DNA of 64,000 nt, taken from positions 1,394,394 through 1,458,393 of the forward strand of contig NC_019702.1 in assembly GCF_000317085.1 (NCBI RefSeq), read 5' to 3'. The notes below the pieces were generated by a model. That model searched no databases, was not told where the DNA came from, and saw only the letters and a list, made by a program, of their open reading frames with translations. The stretch comes from Synechococcus sp. PCC 7502. Its GTDB lineage: Bacteria > Cyanobacteriota > Cyanobacteriia > Pseudanabaenales > Pseudanabaenaceae. The position numbers and the translations under genes are program-made. Below are positions 36,536-47,036 of the stretch, piece by piece (the stretch's first letter is position 1; each line of letters begins with the position of its first letter).

Positions 36536-37417
36536 CTAAATACAACTAGAACCAGTAATTCCCGTACATTCACTATTAATTTGGTTAACTAAATCTTGGG
36601 GAAGTTGGTTACGTTTGGCGATCGCTGCCCGATATTGTTTTTTAGCTGCCTCTAGGTCATTGCGTAGCCAGAGTATTTGTCCCTTTAGATAAATTAATTC
36701 AGGATTTTGAGGTGCTGCTTCAATCGCCTTATTCACTGCTTCAAGAGCCTTATCCGTATTTTTAGCATCCCGATAACCGATCGCTATACCCCGCCATTTT
36801 AAGTAATCGGGAGAAGATACCCGCAGGCTAGCAAGGGCAGATTCTAAATCCGTTAGGGGTAAAGCTGTGGCAATTAGCATATCCATATAGCCTTTAATCA
36901 CGTTAAGTTCTGGATCATTAGGGGCGATCGCTTGGGCGGATTTAATTTCATCAAATAACTTTTGGACGAATCCCAATGCTTTAGGTGCACCATTGACAAT
37001 GCCATCGGTTTTAACTATGGAGCCAGCCTCGATCAAGTAGCCAACTGCCATGTAAATATGACCACGCAATTTATCGGTAGCCATGAGCTTTTCGGCTGCG
37101 GCTCTGGTTTTAACGGCATAGAGCTTCATTCCCACAAAATCCTGATCAATATAGGCAAAGGAAGCTTTCATTCCCTGTACCAATGGATCATCTGCCTCTG
37201 TGCGTAGAGCCTTGTCAATTTGCTTAGCGGCGGCGGGATAGTTACCATCACGAAACATTAACTCAAAGGCTTTTTGCGCCTGATTGCCTATGGGTCTGGG
37301 ATTACTGGAGCGAAAGGGATCGCCAGCATATATAGGAGCAGTGGCGATCGCTGCCGAGGTAAATGCTAAAGTGGCAATGGAGAGTAAAAGCTGAGGTATG
37401 GGTTTGAGCAAATTCAT
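36536..37417 (-). CDS. Sll0314-like TPR protein
   Basis: 293 residues with a signal peptide (residues 1-31) and a helical repeat region. The body resembles the cyanobacterial Sll0314/Alr1548 TPR family: an N-terminal FELMFRDGNYPAAAKQIDKAL, a long conserved middle (MYAVGYLIEAGSIVKT-like) and a clear TPR pair near the C-terminus (ALEAVNKAIEAAPQNPELIYLKGQI). Two C-terminal cysteines (CTGITGSSC) could form a disulfide in the periplasm. The function is unknown. Confidence 0.82.
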   Translation of the reverse strand: MNLLKPIPQLLLSIATLAFTSAAIATAPIYAGDPFRSSNPRPIGNQAQKAFELMFRDGNYPAAAKQIDKALRTEADDPLVQGMKASFAYIDQDFVGMKLYAVKTRAAAEKLMATDKLRGHIYMAVGYLIEAGSIVKTDGIVNGAPKALGFVQKLFDEIKSAQAIAPNDPELNVIKGYMDMLIATALPLTDLESALASLRVSSPDYLKWRGIAIGYRDAKNTDKALEAVNKAIEAAPQNPELIYLKGQILWLRNDLEAAKKQYRAAIAKRNQLPQDLVNQINSECTGITGSSCI

Positions 37418-37569
37418 GGCAAGGTTATGATTTTAAATTCTTTTTAAATTCTTGAAAGTATAGGTATGGGATGATTTTAGAAGTTGCCAGAGGTATTTGA
37501 CGCAATGGGTTAGGTTAAAGTTGCTATAGCACTAATGCCAATTTTAGTCCTAATTCCTAATAATTTTAA

Positions 37570-38208
37570 TTGATTATGCTGCTTGTTCAAGGTCTTTCCT
37601 ACCATCCGCCCGCTACAATGCACCCAGTCTTGGATAATATCTCCCTAGAACTACCTCACCAACAATTGGGTTTAGTGATCGGTGCCAGTGGTTCGGGTAA
37701 AAGTACGCTCCTCGAAGTCCTAGCTGGATTTATCACATGGCATAGTGGTTCAGTTTTGTGGCGCAGTCAACAGTTAGATACCGAAGAGCTAGAGCAGTTA
37801 TGTGGTTTGGTGTTTCAGTTTCCAGAGCGACATTTTTGTGGTGCCACGATTTTAGAAGAATTACGCCTTGGACATACCAACTTAGATGGCGATCGCATTG
37901 ATCATGCCCTAGAATCCGTGGGATTAAGTCAATTAAGCTTAAGTGCTTCGCCCCAGTCCTTGAGTGGTGGACAGCAGCGACGTTTGGCTTTAGCAGTACA
38001 ACTTATTCGCCAGCCCTATTTACTGCTTTTAGACGAACCGACGGCGGGACTTGATTGGTCAATGCGAAAACAGTTAATTGCCCTATTGGAAAAACTCAAG
38101 GAAAATTGGACAATTCTAGTGGTTACCCATGAACCCGATGAACTTAAACATATTTGCGATCGCTCTTGGCAAATGTCTGCAGGTTGTCTTACCCCTTTGT
38201 ATGACTAA
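37570..38208 (+). CDS. ABC transporter ATPase, NAP14/ABCI11-like
   Basis: A stand-alone 212-residue ABC ATPase. It has Walker A GASGSGKST (about residues 38-46), the Q-loop FQFPERHFCGAT, signature LSGGQQRRLALA and Walker B LLLLDEPTAGLDW, ending with the H-loop VVTHEP. The FQFPE Q-loop and the GLDW D-loop match the plastid NAP14/ABCI11 proteins and their cyanobacterial relatives, which are linked to metal homeostasis and resemble energy-coupling-factor ATPases. No membrane partner is adjacent. Confidence 0.88.
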   Translation: MIMLLVQGLSYHPPATMHPVLDNISLELPHQQLGLVIGASGSGKSTLLEVLAGFITWHSGSVLWRSQQLDTEELEQLCGLVFQFPERHFCGATILEELRLGHTNLDGDRIDHALESVGLSQLSLSASPQSLSGGQQRRLALAVQLIRQPYLLLLDEPTAGLDWSMRKQLIALLEKLKENWTILVVTHEPDELKHICDRSWQMSAGCLTPLYD

Positions 38209-38291
38209 TGCTTGAACTCACCTGCCGTCAATAACTTTGGATAATATTGATAACTTGCAATATGGTCGGGTGTATTGATTTATTATCCCTC

Positions 38292-38552
38292 TTACATCTT
38301 AGCTATTAATTTGTCATAATCTTGGTGTGAGCCTATCCAAATCCACAAATATCCATCTTCAACCTCTGCGGATACTGCGCGATAACTTATCCCAACTCTA
38401 GCAGACCAGACTCTGCCTACTTTCTTGAACTGTAATGATGGATGATAAATATCGCTCTTAAGTAGCTCAAAGTTCTTGTTAGCAAGATTGCGAATTTCTA
38501 TAGGCAGGTTTTCATAGCATTTCCAAAAGCTTTTTGCTGTTTTGTGTATCAC
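38292..38552 (-). CDS. RelE/ParE-family toxin
   Basis: An 86-residue toxin-like protein with KSFWKCYENLPIEIRNLANKNFELLK, then LQFKKVGRVWSARVGISYRAV and a C-terminal WIGSHQDYDKLI. This is the RelE/ParE superfamily arrangement of basic strands, close to the mRNA-cleaving YafQ/HigB-like group. The start overlaps the antitoxin stop by four bases. It is a second-gene toxin in a standard antitoxin-toxin operon. Confidence 0.82.
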   Translation of the reverse strand: MIHKTAKSFWKCYENLPIEIRNLANKNFELLKSDIYHPSLQFKKVGRVWSARVGISYRAVSAEVEDGYLWIWIGSHQDYDKLIAKM

Positions 38553-38755
38553 AAGTCTTTTGCTTTCCCTTGATGATACTCAGTCAATGCGGCATTAATC
38601 AAGAAATCCAGTTTTCCTGTGGTAGAATCTGCTTCGATTTTCTTGTCCCAAACAGAGTGATCAAACTCAATAAACCAGTCCCGTAATCTGATATAAGAAT
38701 CACGATCAAGTTCTGCAATCTGTTTCTCTATGGTTTCTAGTTGATTCATGTCCAT
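38549..38755 (-). CDS. Antitoxin partner of the RelE-like toxin
   Basis: 68 residues. The segment LDRDSYIRLRDWFIEFDHSVWDKKIEADSTTGKLD is typical of small antitoxins placed before RelE-like toxins: a helical domain with a conserved W and F and a DxxxGKLD motif, followed by an acidic toxin-wrapping tail. It lies directly upstream of the toxin gene with a four-base overlap. Confidence 0.8.
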   Translation of the reverse strand: MDMNQLETIEKQIAELDRDSYIRLRDWFIEFDHSVWDKKIEADSTTGKLDFLINAALTEYHQGKAKDL

Positions 38756-38935
38756 CTAAATTAAAAAATGACTCCCTAGTCAAATTAATCATAAACTATG
38801 TCTTCCCAGTCTGGCTCAGGTTTATAGTACTCATTCCTTGGCATAAATAAGAGTTATCGTTTTTGCTGTGCCAAAGCTCATAATTCATTTGATTGGTTGG
38901 CATAATATATGACTAACTAGCTAAATAAAATAATT

Positions 38936-39787
38936 ATGTCCGATCAAACCATAGCGATCGCTGCGCTGCAATGTGCCTTAAATGATGATCTAAATACTAA
39001 TATTTCACGAGTTTCCGAATTAGTAACCCAAGCTGCAAGCCAAGGAGCGCAGGTAGTTTTACCACCAGAATTATTTGAAGGTAGTTATTTTTGTCGGGAA
39101 GAAAAAGATATTTTTTTTGATTGGGCATATCCCATCGATCAAAGCCCAGCGATCGCCCATTTTCGGGTTTTAGCAAAGCAATTAAATGTCATAATTCCCC
39201 TGTCGTTTTTTGAACGAGATCGCCAAATGTATTACAACAGCCTCGCCATGATTGATAGCGATGGGGAAATCCTCGGCATTTATCGTAAAAGTCATATTCC
39301 CGATGGACCTGGCTATGAAGAAAAGTTTTATTTTCGTCCCGGTAACACTGGGTTTAAGGTGTGGCAGACCAAATTCGGTAATCTCGGTGTGGGGATATGC
39401 TGGGATCAGTGGTTTCCTGAATGTGCAAGGGCAATGGTATTAATGGGTGCAGATATTTTATTTTATCCGACAGCGATCGGTACTGAGCCAGAAGAACCAA
39501 CCCTAAATACCAAAGACCCGTGGCAGAGAGCCATGATCGGGCATGCTGTTAGCAATGTCATTCCTGTGGTGGCAGCCAATCGCATCGGGACTGAGGGCAA
39601 CCAAACTTTCTACGGACATTCCTTCATCGCCAACCAAAGGGGTGACAAAGTAGCGGAACTGGATGATCAGCAAAGTGGAATTATTACTGCTAAGTTTAAC
39701 CTAGGGGAAATTCGCCGCAATCGAGCTTCCTTCGGCTTTTTTCGCGATCGCCGCCCCGAACTTTACAGCATTCTTACAGAGAAATAA
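38936..39787 (+). CDS. aguB: N-carbamoylputrescine amidase
   Basis: Carbon-nitrogen hydrolase that turns N-carbamoylputrescine into putrescine, CO2 and ammonia in the agmatine route. The Glu-Lys-Cys triad is visible: E in LPPELFEG, K in YRKSHIPDGPGYEEKFYF and C in GVGICWDQWFPE. The IPDGPGYEEKFYF block is typical of AguB and separates it from other nitrilases. The 283-residue length fits. The partner agmatine deiminase gene is not in the window. Confidence 0.94.
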   Translation: MSDQTIAIAALQCALNDDLNTNISRVSELVTQAASQGAQVVLPPELFEGSYFCREEKDIFFDWAYPIDQSPAIAHFRVLAKQLNVIIPLSFFERDRQMYYNSLAMIDSDGEILGIYRKSHIPDGPGYEEKFYFRPGNTGFKVWQTKFGNLGVGICWDQWFPECARAMVLMGADILFYPTAIGTEPEEPTLNTKDPWQRAMIGHAVSNVIPVVAANRIGTEGNQTFYGHSFIANQRGDKVAELDDQQSGIITAKFNLGEIRRNRASFGFFRDRRPELYSILTEK

Positions 39788-39796
39788 CCACTAATC

Positions 39797-40528
39797 CTAG
39801 CCTAAGCGGTAGCCGAAGCCCCTGACCGTGACTAGATATTTGGGATCACTGGGATCAGCCTCTAATTTTTCCCGCAGCCAGCGAATATGCACATCTACGG
39901 TTTTACTGTCGCCGACAAAATCAGCCCCCCAAATTTTTTCTAATAACTGTTCCCGTGACCAGACTCGACGGGGATGGCTCATAAATAGTTCTAAAATCCG
40001 AAATTCCTTGGGTGCTAGGTTTACCTCTTCGCCTCTAACCGTAACTCGACATTCTTGGGGGAAGATGGTGATGTCAGCAAATCTTAGGGTTGAACCTTGG
40101 GTTTGATAATTTTGATTTTTGCGCCTTACCAGAGCATTACACCTGGCTAATAACTCTTTCATGCCAAAGGGCTTAGGTAAATAGTCATCGGCACCAACCT
40201 CCAGCCCTATAACCCGATCGGATTCATTGCCCTTGGCACTTAACATTAATATAGGAACGCCATTCCCTTCGTGGCGGATCATCCTACACAAATCCAGCCC
40301 ATTAATGTAGGGAATCATGACATCTAAGATAATCAAATCTAGGGTATCGGTGCATTTATGGGTAATACTTAGGGCGTTATAACCATCTTCTGCCACTAAA
40401 ACTTCGTAGCCTTCATCCCGCAGGGACATAACTACCATTTCTCGAATTATGGTTTCATCCTCTACGACCAAGACAGAGCCTAAAGAAGAACTGGACTTCG
40501 GCTTAGATAATGCTTCTGTGGCAAACAT
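39797..40528 (-). CDS. OmpR/PhoB-family response regulator
   Basis: 243 residues. The receiver domain (about 17-132) carries the acidic pair in VVEDE, phospho-acceptor D in LIILDVMIP and K in PKPFG. The C-terminal winged helix (about 145-243) ends with GDSKTVDVHIRWLREKLEADP and VRGFGYRLG. This C-terminal form is shared by SphR/NblR-type regulators of cyanobacteria. The exact regulon cannot be decided, and no cognate kinase is adjacent. Confidence 0.88.
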   Translation of the reverse strand: MFATEALSKPKSSSSLGSVLVVEDETIIREMVVMSLRDEGYEVLVAEDGYNALSITHKCTDTLDLIILDVMIPYINGLDLCRMIRHEGNGVPILMLSAKGNESDRVIGLEVGADDYLPKPFGMKELLARCNALVRRKNQNYQTQGSTLRFADITIFPQECRVTVRGEEVNLAPKEFRILELFMSHPRRVWSREQLLEKIWGADFVGDSKTVDVHIRWLREKLEADPSDPKYLVTVRGFGYRLG

Positions 40529-40634
40529 AGGATTTTATGATTTTAGTCTGTAACCAATATTACCAGATCAAGCAGATGAAACAGAATGATTGATTTTACT
40601 TAAATTAGCAAAGCTTAAATTAGCAAACCACAAC

Positions 40635-41942
40635 CTAGGCGATCGCTTGTCCCGCTAACCAACCCGTTGTCCATGCACTTTGAAAATTAAAACCACCAGT
40701 CACACCATCTATATCTAAAATTTCTCCCGCTAAATATAAATGGGGACATTTACGACTTTCCATCGTTTTAAATTCCACTTCCTTGAGATTTACCCCGCCA
40801 CAGGTGACAAACTCTTCTTTAAACACCCCTTTACCAGTGATGGTATATTGTCCTTGGGTGAGTTCGGTTAAGAGTTGATTCACTTGTTTTTTGGATATAT
40901 CTGCCCAACGCAGGGAACTATCTATGGCGATCGCTGCTAATAAACTCTGCCATAACCGTCTGGGAATTTGCTTAAATAGACAATGCCCTGTGATTAAACG
41001 TTGAGCCAACGCTGATTTAGCTGTATTTAATTGTGATCGCACCGCTTCAGTACTTAACTCAGGTAACCAATTAATTTGCAGATGTGCTTGATAATGGCGA
41101 TCGCCCAACCATCTGGCACCCCATGCTGATAGCTTTAAGACCGCAGGTCCACTTAGTCCCCAGTGGGTAATTAATACGGCTCCCGTTTGCTCTAGGTTGG
41201 GATCAGCTTTTTTTACAGACAGATCAGGATCAATCAATTTAATTTTTACTTGATCGGCACTAACTCCAGCTAAGCCCTCTAGGCGCCGATCGCTAATATT
41301 AAAGGTGAAAAGTGAAGGTAAAGGTTTAATAATTTCATGCCCTAAGCTTCTAGCAATCTCAAAGCCCGAAGGATGACTACCCGTTGCTAAAAGTAAGCGA
41401 TCGCCATTTAAATGCTGCCCTGACTGTAACTCTACTAAAAACTCAAATTCTAAGTCTTGATCATTCTCCTCTGCAAAAAAGGTTGACTTTGCGATCAAAG
41501 GCTGTTTTCGCACTGATCTTACCCCTACCCCTGTCCAAATCTTCACACCCAAGGATTCTGCCGATTGGATCAGACACTGCACAATGGTTTCCGAATTATC
41601 AGATACGGGAAAAATCCTGCCGTCAGCTTCGGTTTTTAATTTCACGCCTCGAGACTCAAACCAAGAGATCGTCTGCTGGGGCTGAAACCGACTAAAAGCT
41701 CCCCGTAGGGCATTGCCACCTCTGGGGTAATTTTGGCTTAATACATGTGGATCAAAACAGGCATGGGTAACATTACAACGCCCACCGCCGGAAATTTTAA
41801 CTTTAGCTAGGGGTTTTCTTGCGGTTTCAATTAAGGTGACATCACTTCCCTGTTCTGCTGCGGCGATCGCTCCAAAAAATCCCGCCGCTCCGCCCCCGAC
41901 TACAATTACTTTTATGGGTTTGCTTATGGGTCTACTCCGCAA
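40635..41942 (-). CDS. FAD-dependent oxidoreductase, HI0933/BaiN family
   Basis: Flavoprotein of 435 residues related to HI0933 and BaiN. The N-terminal dinucleotide-binding motif VVGGGAAGFFGAIAAAEQG (residues 14-32) is followed by the family block KVKISGGGRCNVTHAC, and the C-terminus has the FAD-contacting LYLAGEILDIDGVTGGFNFQSAWTTG. The natural substrate of the cyanobacterial members is not established. It is divergent from the ethylene-receptor-like kinase. Confidence 0.9.
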   Translation of the reverse strand: MRSRPISKPIKVIVVGGGAAGFFGAIAAAEQGSDVTLIETARKPLAKVKISGGGRCNVTHACFDPHVLSQNYPRGGNALRGAFSRFQPQQTISWFESRGVKLKTEADGRIFPVSDNSETIVQCLIQSAESLGVKIWTGVGVRSVRKQPLIAKSTFFAEENDQDLEFEFLVELQSGQHLNGDRLLLATGSHPSGFEIARSLGHEIIKPLPSLFTFNISDRRLEGLAGVSADQVKIKLIDPDLSVKKADPNLEQTGAVLITHWGLSGPAVLKLSAWGARWLGDRHYQAHLQINWLPELSTEAVRSQLNTAKSALAQRLITGHCLFKQIPRRLWQSLLAAIAIDSSLRWADISKKQVNQLLTELTQGQYTITGKGVFKEEFVTCGGVNLKEVEFKTMESRKCPHLYLAGEILDIDGVTGGFNFQSAWTTGWLAGQAIA

Positions 41943-42062
41943 GGTTTTTACTCTAAATCTAGTTTATTGAATTTAATTGATCAAGCCGAACCTATCTGGA
42001 AGTTTAGGTATACTCAATCCTAGGCGATTTTATGCAATCAATTCACTCATCAAACCCAATTA

Positions 42063-44027
42063 TTGCTTATGCTGGAGCATTTGAGAGATTTCTACATTCC
42101 CCATGGACATTGCTATCTGTGGCAGCCAGTTTTGGTATATCTCAATGTTGCAGGGGACGCAATTATCGGACTTAGTTACTACTCTATTCCGATTACGATT
42201 ATTGATTTTGTGCGCCGCCGCCAAGATTTACCTTTCAACTGGATATTTGTCCTATTTAGCATATTTATTCTCGCCTGTGGTTCAGGACATTTTGCCGATA
42301 TTTGGACATTGTGGTTTCCCGATTATTGGCTTTCCACAGGGATTAAAGTCATAACGGCTGCTGTTTCTTTAATAACGGCGATCGCCATAGTTGCCCAAAT
42401 CCCTAAGGCACTTGCCCTACCTAGTCCTGCCCAACTGCGTGATGCCAATACTAAGCTCGAAGCTGAAATCTTACAACGGCAAAAAACTCAAGAGTATTTA
42501 GAAAAAAGTGAAAAACTCTTGGCTTCCTATAATCTTGATCTCGAACAACTAGTTAAAGCTAGAACGCAAGAACTAGAACTAGCTAAACAGGCAGCCGAAT
42601 TTGCCAATAAAGCCAAAAGTAGTTTTCTTGCCAATATTAGCCATGAACTGCGCACTCCATTGAATGCCGTGATTGGATTTACGGAGCTAATGCTTAAAGA
42701 TAGTAGCTTCTTAGAATCCCAGCGTCAAAATCTTAGAATTGTTAATAGTAGTGGTTCCCATCTGCTGTCTTTAATTAATAACGTCTTAAATATGTCTCGG
42801 ATTGAGGCAGGTCAAGATCAAACGGAAATTACCTTAGTTAATCTACCCGAACTCATGGAAACTTTACGTTCGATGCTGAGCCTTAAAGCTAAGACCAAAA
42901 ATATTGATTTGTCTATTATCTATGCTCCAAATTCACCAAACCTGATAGAAACCGATGAACGTAAGCTTAAACAGGTTTTGATTAACTTAGTTGGTAATGC
43001 CCTCAAATTTACACACCAAGGTCATGTGCAGGTTTTTGTCGGCTTTAATTCTCAACCCGATCGCTCTAGTCTCCAGATTGCAGTTAAAGATACGGGCATA
43101 GGTATTCCTGAAGTTGAAATTTCCCAAATATTTACACCCTATAATCCTGTTAGTGGGCGATCGCCAGACGGTACGGGCTTAGGACTATTTCTTAGTAAAA
43201 AATTAATTGAATCCCTCGGTGGTACCATTCAAGTTTCTAGCCAACTTGGACAGGGAACAACCTTTAGTTTTGATCTGCCCGTAACCATTATTCCTGAGCC
43301 TAATATTGCCAAGACTGAGCAAATAGATAAAACTGGTGAAGTAAGGGAATTATTGGTGAGGCTGGCTCCCGATCAACCTCAATACCAAATTTTAGTAGTG
43401 GATGATGAATATACCAATCGCCAACTGTTAACTAGAATTCTCACTGATATTGGTTTATCGGTACAAGAGGCAATTAACGGGGATGAAGCGATTAATTTAT
43501 GCTGCCTTAATAACTACGATCTGATATACATGGACTGGCAAATGCCGATTATTGACGGGGCTGAAGCTACTAAAACTATTAAGACCAGAGCTAATAAAAC
43601 TAATCAACTCCAACCTAAAATTATTGCCGTCACCGCTAACATTTTTGTAGATCGTCAAACTATGTTGGATATCGGCTGTGATGACCTAGTCCATAAGCCA
43701 TTTAAGCATCAAGATATTCTGGATATGCTAGCTAAACATTTAGACTTACAGCTAGTTTATGAGACAATAAACCTAAACGTTGCAAATGCTACAAATGCAC
43801 TAACACAAAAGTCTTTACTTTCTTTATCACCTCAGATAGTTACCGATTTAGAGGGGGCAATTCACAGTGCTGATTTGGATACTGTTAATCATGTGATTAC
43901 CCAGATTCGCTCCCAAAATGCAGGTTTAGCAGATATTCTCGAAATTTATACTAAAGAGTTTGCCTACGAACTAATTTTGCAAGCGATCGCTGACACCAAA
44001 ACCATAGACCTTAATGACCAAGCCTAA
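42063..44027 (+). CDS. Ethylene-receptor-like hybrid histidine kinase
   Basis: 654 residues. Three N-terminal membrane helices (about 21-115) form an ETR1-type ethylene-binding domain. All key residues are present at a constant offset of seven from Arabidopsis ETR1: D32, Y39, I42, P43, and copper ligands C72 and H76 in ACGSGHF. A coiled coil leads to the kinase ([13 protein letters not shown] near residue 192, then N, G1 and G2 boxes), followed by a receiver (about 445-560; D in YMDWQMP) and an HPt-like tail. It overlaps the next gene by 14 bases, so the two should act together. Confidence 0.93.
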   Translation: MLMLEHLRDFYIPHGHCYLWQPVLVYLNVAGDAIIGLSYYSIPITIIDFVRRRQDLPFNWIFVLFSIFILACGSGHFADIWTLWFPDYWLSTGIKVITAAVSLITAIAIVAQIPKALALPSPAQLRDANTKLEAEILQRQKTQEYLEKSEKLLASYNLDLEQLVKARTQELELAKQAAEFANKAKSSFLANISHELRTPLNAVIGFTELMLKDSSFLESQRQNLRIVNSSGSHLLSLINNVLNMSRIEAGQDQTEITLVNLPELMETLRSMLSLKAKTKNIDLSIIYAPNSPNLIETDERKLKQVLINLVGNALKFTHQGHVQVFVGFNSQPDRSSLQIAVKDTGIGIPEVEISQIFTPYNPVSGRSPDGTGLGLFLSKKLIESLGGTIQVSSQLGQGTTFSFDLPVTIIPEPNIAKTEQIDKTGEVRELLVRLAPDQPQYQILVVDDEYTNRQLLTRILTDIGLSVQEAINGDEAINLCCLNNYDLIYMDWQMPIIDGAEATKTIKTRANKTNQLQPKIIAVTANIFVDRQTMLDIGCDDLVHKPFKHQDILDMLAKHLDLQLVYETINLNVANATNALTQKSLLSLSPQIVTDLEGAIHSADLDTVNHVITQIRSQNAGLADILEIYTKEFAYELILQAIADTKTIDLNDQA

Positions 44028-45111
44028 TATTCTGATCGTTGACGATACGCCCTTAAATTTAACCCTTTTAGTAGAAATTCTAAATAAAGGTGGCTACCAC
44101 GTTCGTCCTGTGCCTAGCGGTAAGTTGGCATTAATTGCCGTTAAAAAGGCTGCCCCAGATTTGATTCTACTGGATATTATGATGCCAGAAATGAATGGCT
44201 ATGAGGTGTGTCAGGCTTTAAAACAGGATGACTTAACTAAATATATCCCTGTAATCTTTATTAGTGCGATCGACGAATTGTCGGACAAAATTAAAGCCTT
44301 TGAAGCTGGAGGTGTTGATTACATTGTTAAGCCGCTCCAACCCCAAGAAGTTTTAGCAAGGGTGAAAACCCACTTAGAACTGCGATCGCTTCAAATCCAA
44401 ATGCAGCAAAGTAATGAGAACTTAAAAAAACTGAATGAAGAGAAAAATTACTTTCTAGGTATAGCGGCGCACGACCTGCGTAATCCCCTAGCTGCCATTA
44501 CATCTATGGCACAGTTATTATTATCTGAAACTAATCTCCAAGACGAACAAAAAGAATTAGTAACGGATATCAAGTCTGCTACTGATTTTATGCTATCTCT
44601 GCTCAAGGATTTATTGGATATTTCGGCGATCGAATCGGGAAAGCTTAATTTGCATCTTCAGCCTATAGATGTGCAGAAGTATGTAGAGCGAATTGTCTCC
44701 CGTTATCGGATGATTGCCCGATCAAAAAATATTCAAATTGAACTGATCGTCACCAATCAAGTACCAATTATTAGTGTTGATCCCAATAAATTTGAACAAA
44801 TTTTGAGCAATTTGATTAGCAATGCCATTAAGTTTTCCCATGATCACACCGTAGTTAAAGTCTCCATTTCCGCCCAAGAAAATCAAGTTTTATTCGTGGT
44901 TGCAGATCAAGGACAAGGTATTCCCGAAACCGAACGAGAACAGCTATTCAAACCTTTCTCCCTGACTAGCGTTAAATCTACCGCAGGAGAAACTAGTACA
45001 GGGCTAGGACTGGCAATTACCCATAGGCTAGTCTCTGCCCATAATGGTAAAATATCTGTGGAAAGTGAAGTGGGTAAAGGGTCAGTTTTTTCCGTGGCAT
45101 TACCTTTTTAA
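44014..45111 (+). CDS. Response regulator-histidine kinase (REC-HK)
   Basis: 365 residues with the receiver first: [10 protein letters not shown], phospho-acceptor in [18 protein letters not shown] in IVKPLQ (residues about 3-120). A HisKA domain with the phosphorylatable His in [14 protein letters not shown] (about 150) and an HATPase domain (N box [12 protein letters not shown]2 box TGLGLAI) follow. The 14-base overlap with the ethylene-receptor-like kinase indicates coupled expression and a likely phosphorelay partner. No output domain, so it must pass the signal on. Confidence 0.93.
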   Translation: MTKPNILIVDDTPLNLTLLVEILNKGGYHVRPVPSGKLALIAVKKAAPDLILLDIMMPEMNGYEVCQALKQDDLTKYIPVIFISAIDELSDKIKAFEAGGVDYIVKPLQPQEVLARVKTHLELRSLQIQMQQSNENLKKLNEEKNYFLGIAAHDLRNPLAAITSMAQLLLSETNLQDEQKELVTDIKSATDFMLSLLKDLLDISAIESGKLNLHLQPIDVQKYVERIVSRYRMIARSKNIQIELIVTNQVPIISVDPNKFEQILSNLISNAIKFSHDHTVVKVSISAQENQVLFVVADQGQGIPETEREQLFKPFSLTSVKSTAGETSTGLGLAITHRLVSAHNGKISVESEVGKGSVFSVALPF

Positions 45112-45205
45112 GTGCGATCAAATTCTTCTTGAATAACAGTCATACTAAAACTAGTATTGACAAACTTACCTCAATTTGCGATGCTTAATAAACACAAAAT
45201 TATAT
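45112..45205. promoter_or_regulatory. Promoter region of tRNA-Gly
   Basis: TTGACA at 45157-45162, a 17-base spacer and a weak -10-like GATGCT at 45180-45185 place a start about 15 bases before the tRNA. This is the only good -35 box in the gap. Confidence 0.4.
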
Positions 45206-45277
45206 GCGGGTGTGGCTCAGTGGTAGAGCGTCTCCTTGCCAAGGAGAATGTCGAGAGTTCGAATCTCTTCACCCGCT
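45206..45277 (+). tRNA. tRNA-Gly (anticodon GCC)
   Basis: Acceptor GCGGGTG pairs with CACCCGC. D arm GGCTCAGTGGTAGAGC, anticodon stem TCTCC/GGAGA with loop TTGCCAA (anticodon GCC), and T arm with GTTCGAATC. CCA is not encoded. Confidence 0.97.
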
Positions 45278-45486
45278 TACTAAATCCATTCTTTTTTTGT
45301 TAAAAAGGTTCAGTAAGACACTTAATGTAATTAGATAAGTAAGCAACGTTGCTTATTTTGTTACTTAGATTTTATCCTCTTTAATCTTAATTCTATTTGC
45401 TCAATTTGTTCTATTGCCATATGGCTTACAGACAAAAAGAAGACCCTGAGACTCAATCAGGGCTAGAAGTATTGATTTATCGGATA

Positions 45487-45558
45487 TCGGGATGGTAGGG
45501 ATTGAACCTACGACATCCTGCTCCCAAAGCAGGCGCGCTACCACTGCGCTACATCCCG
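45487..45558 (-). tRNA. tRNA-Pro (anticodon TGG)
   Basis: On the minus strand acceptor CGGGATG pairs with CATCCCG. D arm AGCGCAGTGGTAGCGC, anticodon stem CCTGC/GCAGG with loop TTTGGGA (anticodon TGG), T loop GTTCAATCC and discriminator A. It lies between tRNA-Gly and glmM, opposite to both. Confidence 0.97.
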
Positions 45559-45607
45559 TGCGTAAACACTATATTAACCCATGTTGTCAGCAAGTGCAAA
45601 AAATTAC

Positions 45608-45636
45608 TTGACATTTTACGACTCTAAGTCTGAAAT
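45608..45636 (+). promoter_or_regulatory. Probable glmM promoter
   Basis: Perfect TTGACA at 45608-45613, a 17-base spacer and TGAAAT at 45631-45636, about 35 bases before the glmM start codon. A sigma-70-type promoter inferred from spacing and sequence. Confidence 0.5.
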
Positions 45637-45671
45637 ATAGTTGGGTAAGGAGTGAGTGTGAAATTAAAACA

Positions 45672-47036
45672 ATGAAATTATTTGGCGCATTATTTGGCAC
45701 TGATGGAATTCGTGGTCATGTCGGCACTTTTTTGACGGCTCCGATCGCTTTACAGGTTGGCTTAGCGGCGGGTTTAGTTCTGAAGGAAGAAGCTAGTTGC
45801 AGTGATCGCCCCGTGGTTTTAATTGGTCAAGACTCTCGCACCTCTGGGAATATGCTAACTTCGGCTTTAGCGGCGGGTTTAACCTCTGCGGGTTTAGATG
45901 TGTGGAATTTAGGCTTATGTCCCACCCCAACTGTGGCATATTTAACTTCTTGCTTACCTGAGGCGATCGCTGGGGTCATGGTGTCTGCCAGTCATAATCC
46001 TCCCGAAGATAACGGGATTAAGTTTTTTGGTGCCGATGGGACGAAATTAAGTAAGGCTCTACAAGCTCAGGTGGAAGAGACCTTACAGGCATCATCTTTA
46101 GGCACAACCTATGGCTCTTGGGGGAATTATAGTGAGCGATCACCCCTAGTGGAACTGTATCAGCAATCGTTGTGCAAATCGATTTCTACGGACTTACAAG
46201 GAATCAAGGTGGTTTTGGATTTGGCTTGGGGGGCAGCGAGTTTTGTCGCTCCTAAGGTATTTACTAGTCTGGGGGCAGAGGTAATTTGTTTACATGATCA
46301 ACCCCTTGGCGATCGCATTAATGTTAATTGTGGCTCCACTTGCCTAGACCCTCTACGGGCAGCAGTACAAGAGCATAAAGCTGACATGGGCTTTGCCTTT
46401 GATGGGGATGCGGATCGAGTTTTAGCAGTGGATAACTACGGCGGAATTATCGATGGAGACTATATTTTGTACCTGTGGGGACAGCATCTGCTGGAATCAC
46501 AACGCTTACCTGAAGCTCGACTAGTCACTACGGTTATGGCAAATCTTGGCTTTGAGAAGGCTTGGCAAAAACTTGGTGGTCAGATGGTACGCACTGCTGT
46601 TGGCGATCAGTATGTCCATGCGGAAATGCTCAAATCTGGAGCAATGCTGGGAGGTGAACAGTCAGGGCATGTACTATGCCGTCACTATGGAGTTAGTGGT
46701 GATGGTTTACTTACGGCAATTCATCTCGCAGTTTTGGGTAAGGAGCGATCACCGTTATCAGACCTGATGGCACAAAGTTTTACCCCCTATCCGCAATTAC
46801 TGAAAAATGTACGAGTTGAAGATAAATTGAAGAGATTGCATTGGCAGGAATGTGAACCCGTATATCAGGCTCTACAGGCAGCTATTTCCGATTTAGGCGA
46901 TCGAGGAAGAGTTCTAGTCCGCCCCTCAGGCACTGAGCCACTGATGCGGGTAATGGTGGAAGCAGAGACCTTGGATTTAGCACAATACTGGACTGATGAA
47001 CTTACCCATAGAATTAAACTGCATCTGGTTTCCTAA
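45672..47036 (+). CDS. glmM: Phosphoglucosamine mutase
   Basis: Interconverts glucosamine-6-phosphate and glucosamine-1-phosphate for UDP-GlcNAc and peptidoglycan. 454 residues with the N-terminal FGTDGIRG, catalytic phosphoserine in [14 protein letters not shown], the metal loop DGDADR and the phosphate-binding [14 protein letters not shown] near the end. Its stop overlaps the start of the DUF3493 gene by one base, so the two form an operon. Confidence 0.96.
   Translation: MKLFGALFGTDGIRGHVGTFLTAPIALQVGLAAGLVLKEEASCSDRPVVLIGQDSRTSGNMLTSALAAGLTSAGLDVWNLGLCPTPTVAYLTSCLPEAIAGVMVSASHNPPEDNGIKFFGADGTKLSKALQAQVEETLQASSLGTTYGSWGNYSERSPLVELYQQSLCKSISTDLQGIKVVLDLAWGAASFVAPKVFTSLGAEVICLHDQPLGDRINVNCGSTCLDPLRAAVQEHKADMGFAFDGDADRVLAVDNYGGIIDGDYILYLWGQHLLESQRLPEARLVTTVMANLGFEKAWQKLGGQMVRTAVGDQYVHAEMLKSGAMLGGEQSGHVLCRHYGVSGDGLLTAIHLAVLGKERSPLSDLMAQSFTPYPQLLKNVRVEDKLKRLHWQECEPVYQALQAAISDLGDRGRVLVRPSGTEPLMRVMVEAETLDLAQYWTDELTHRIKLHLVS

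Noticed and set aside
39797-40528. RpaB or RpaA as the identity of the OmpR-type regulator
   Set aside because: The receiver and winged-helix ends differ from those families as I know them. Only the general family is given.
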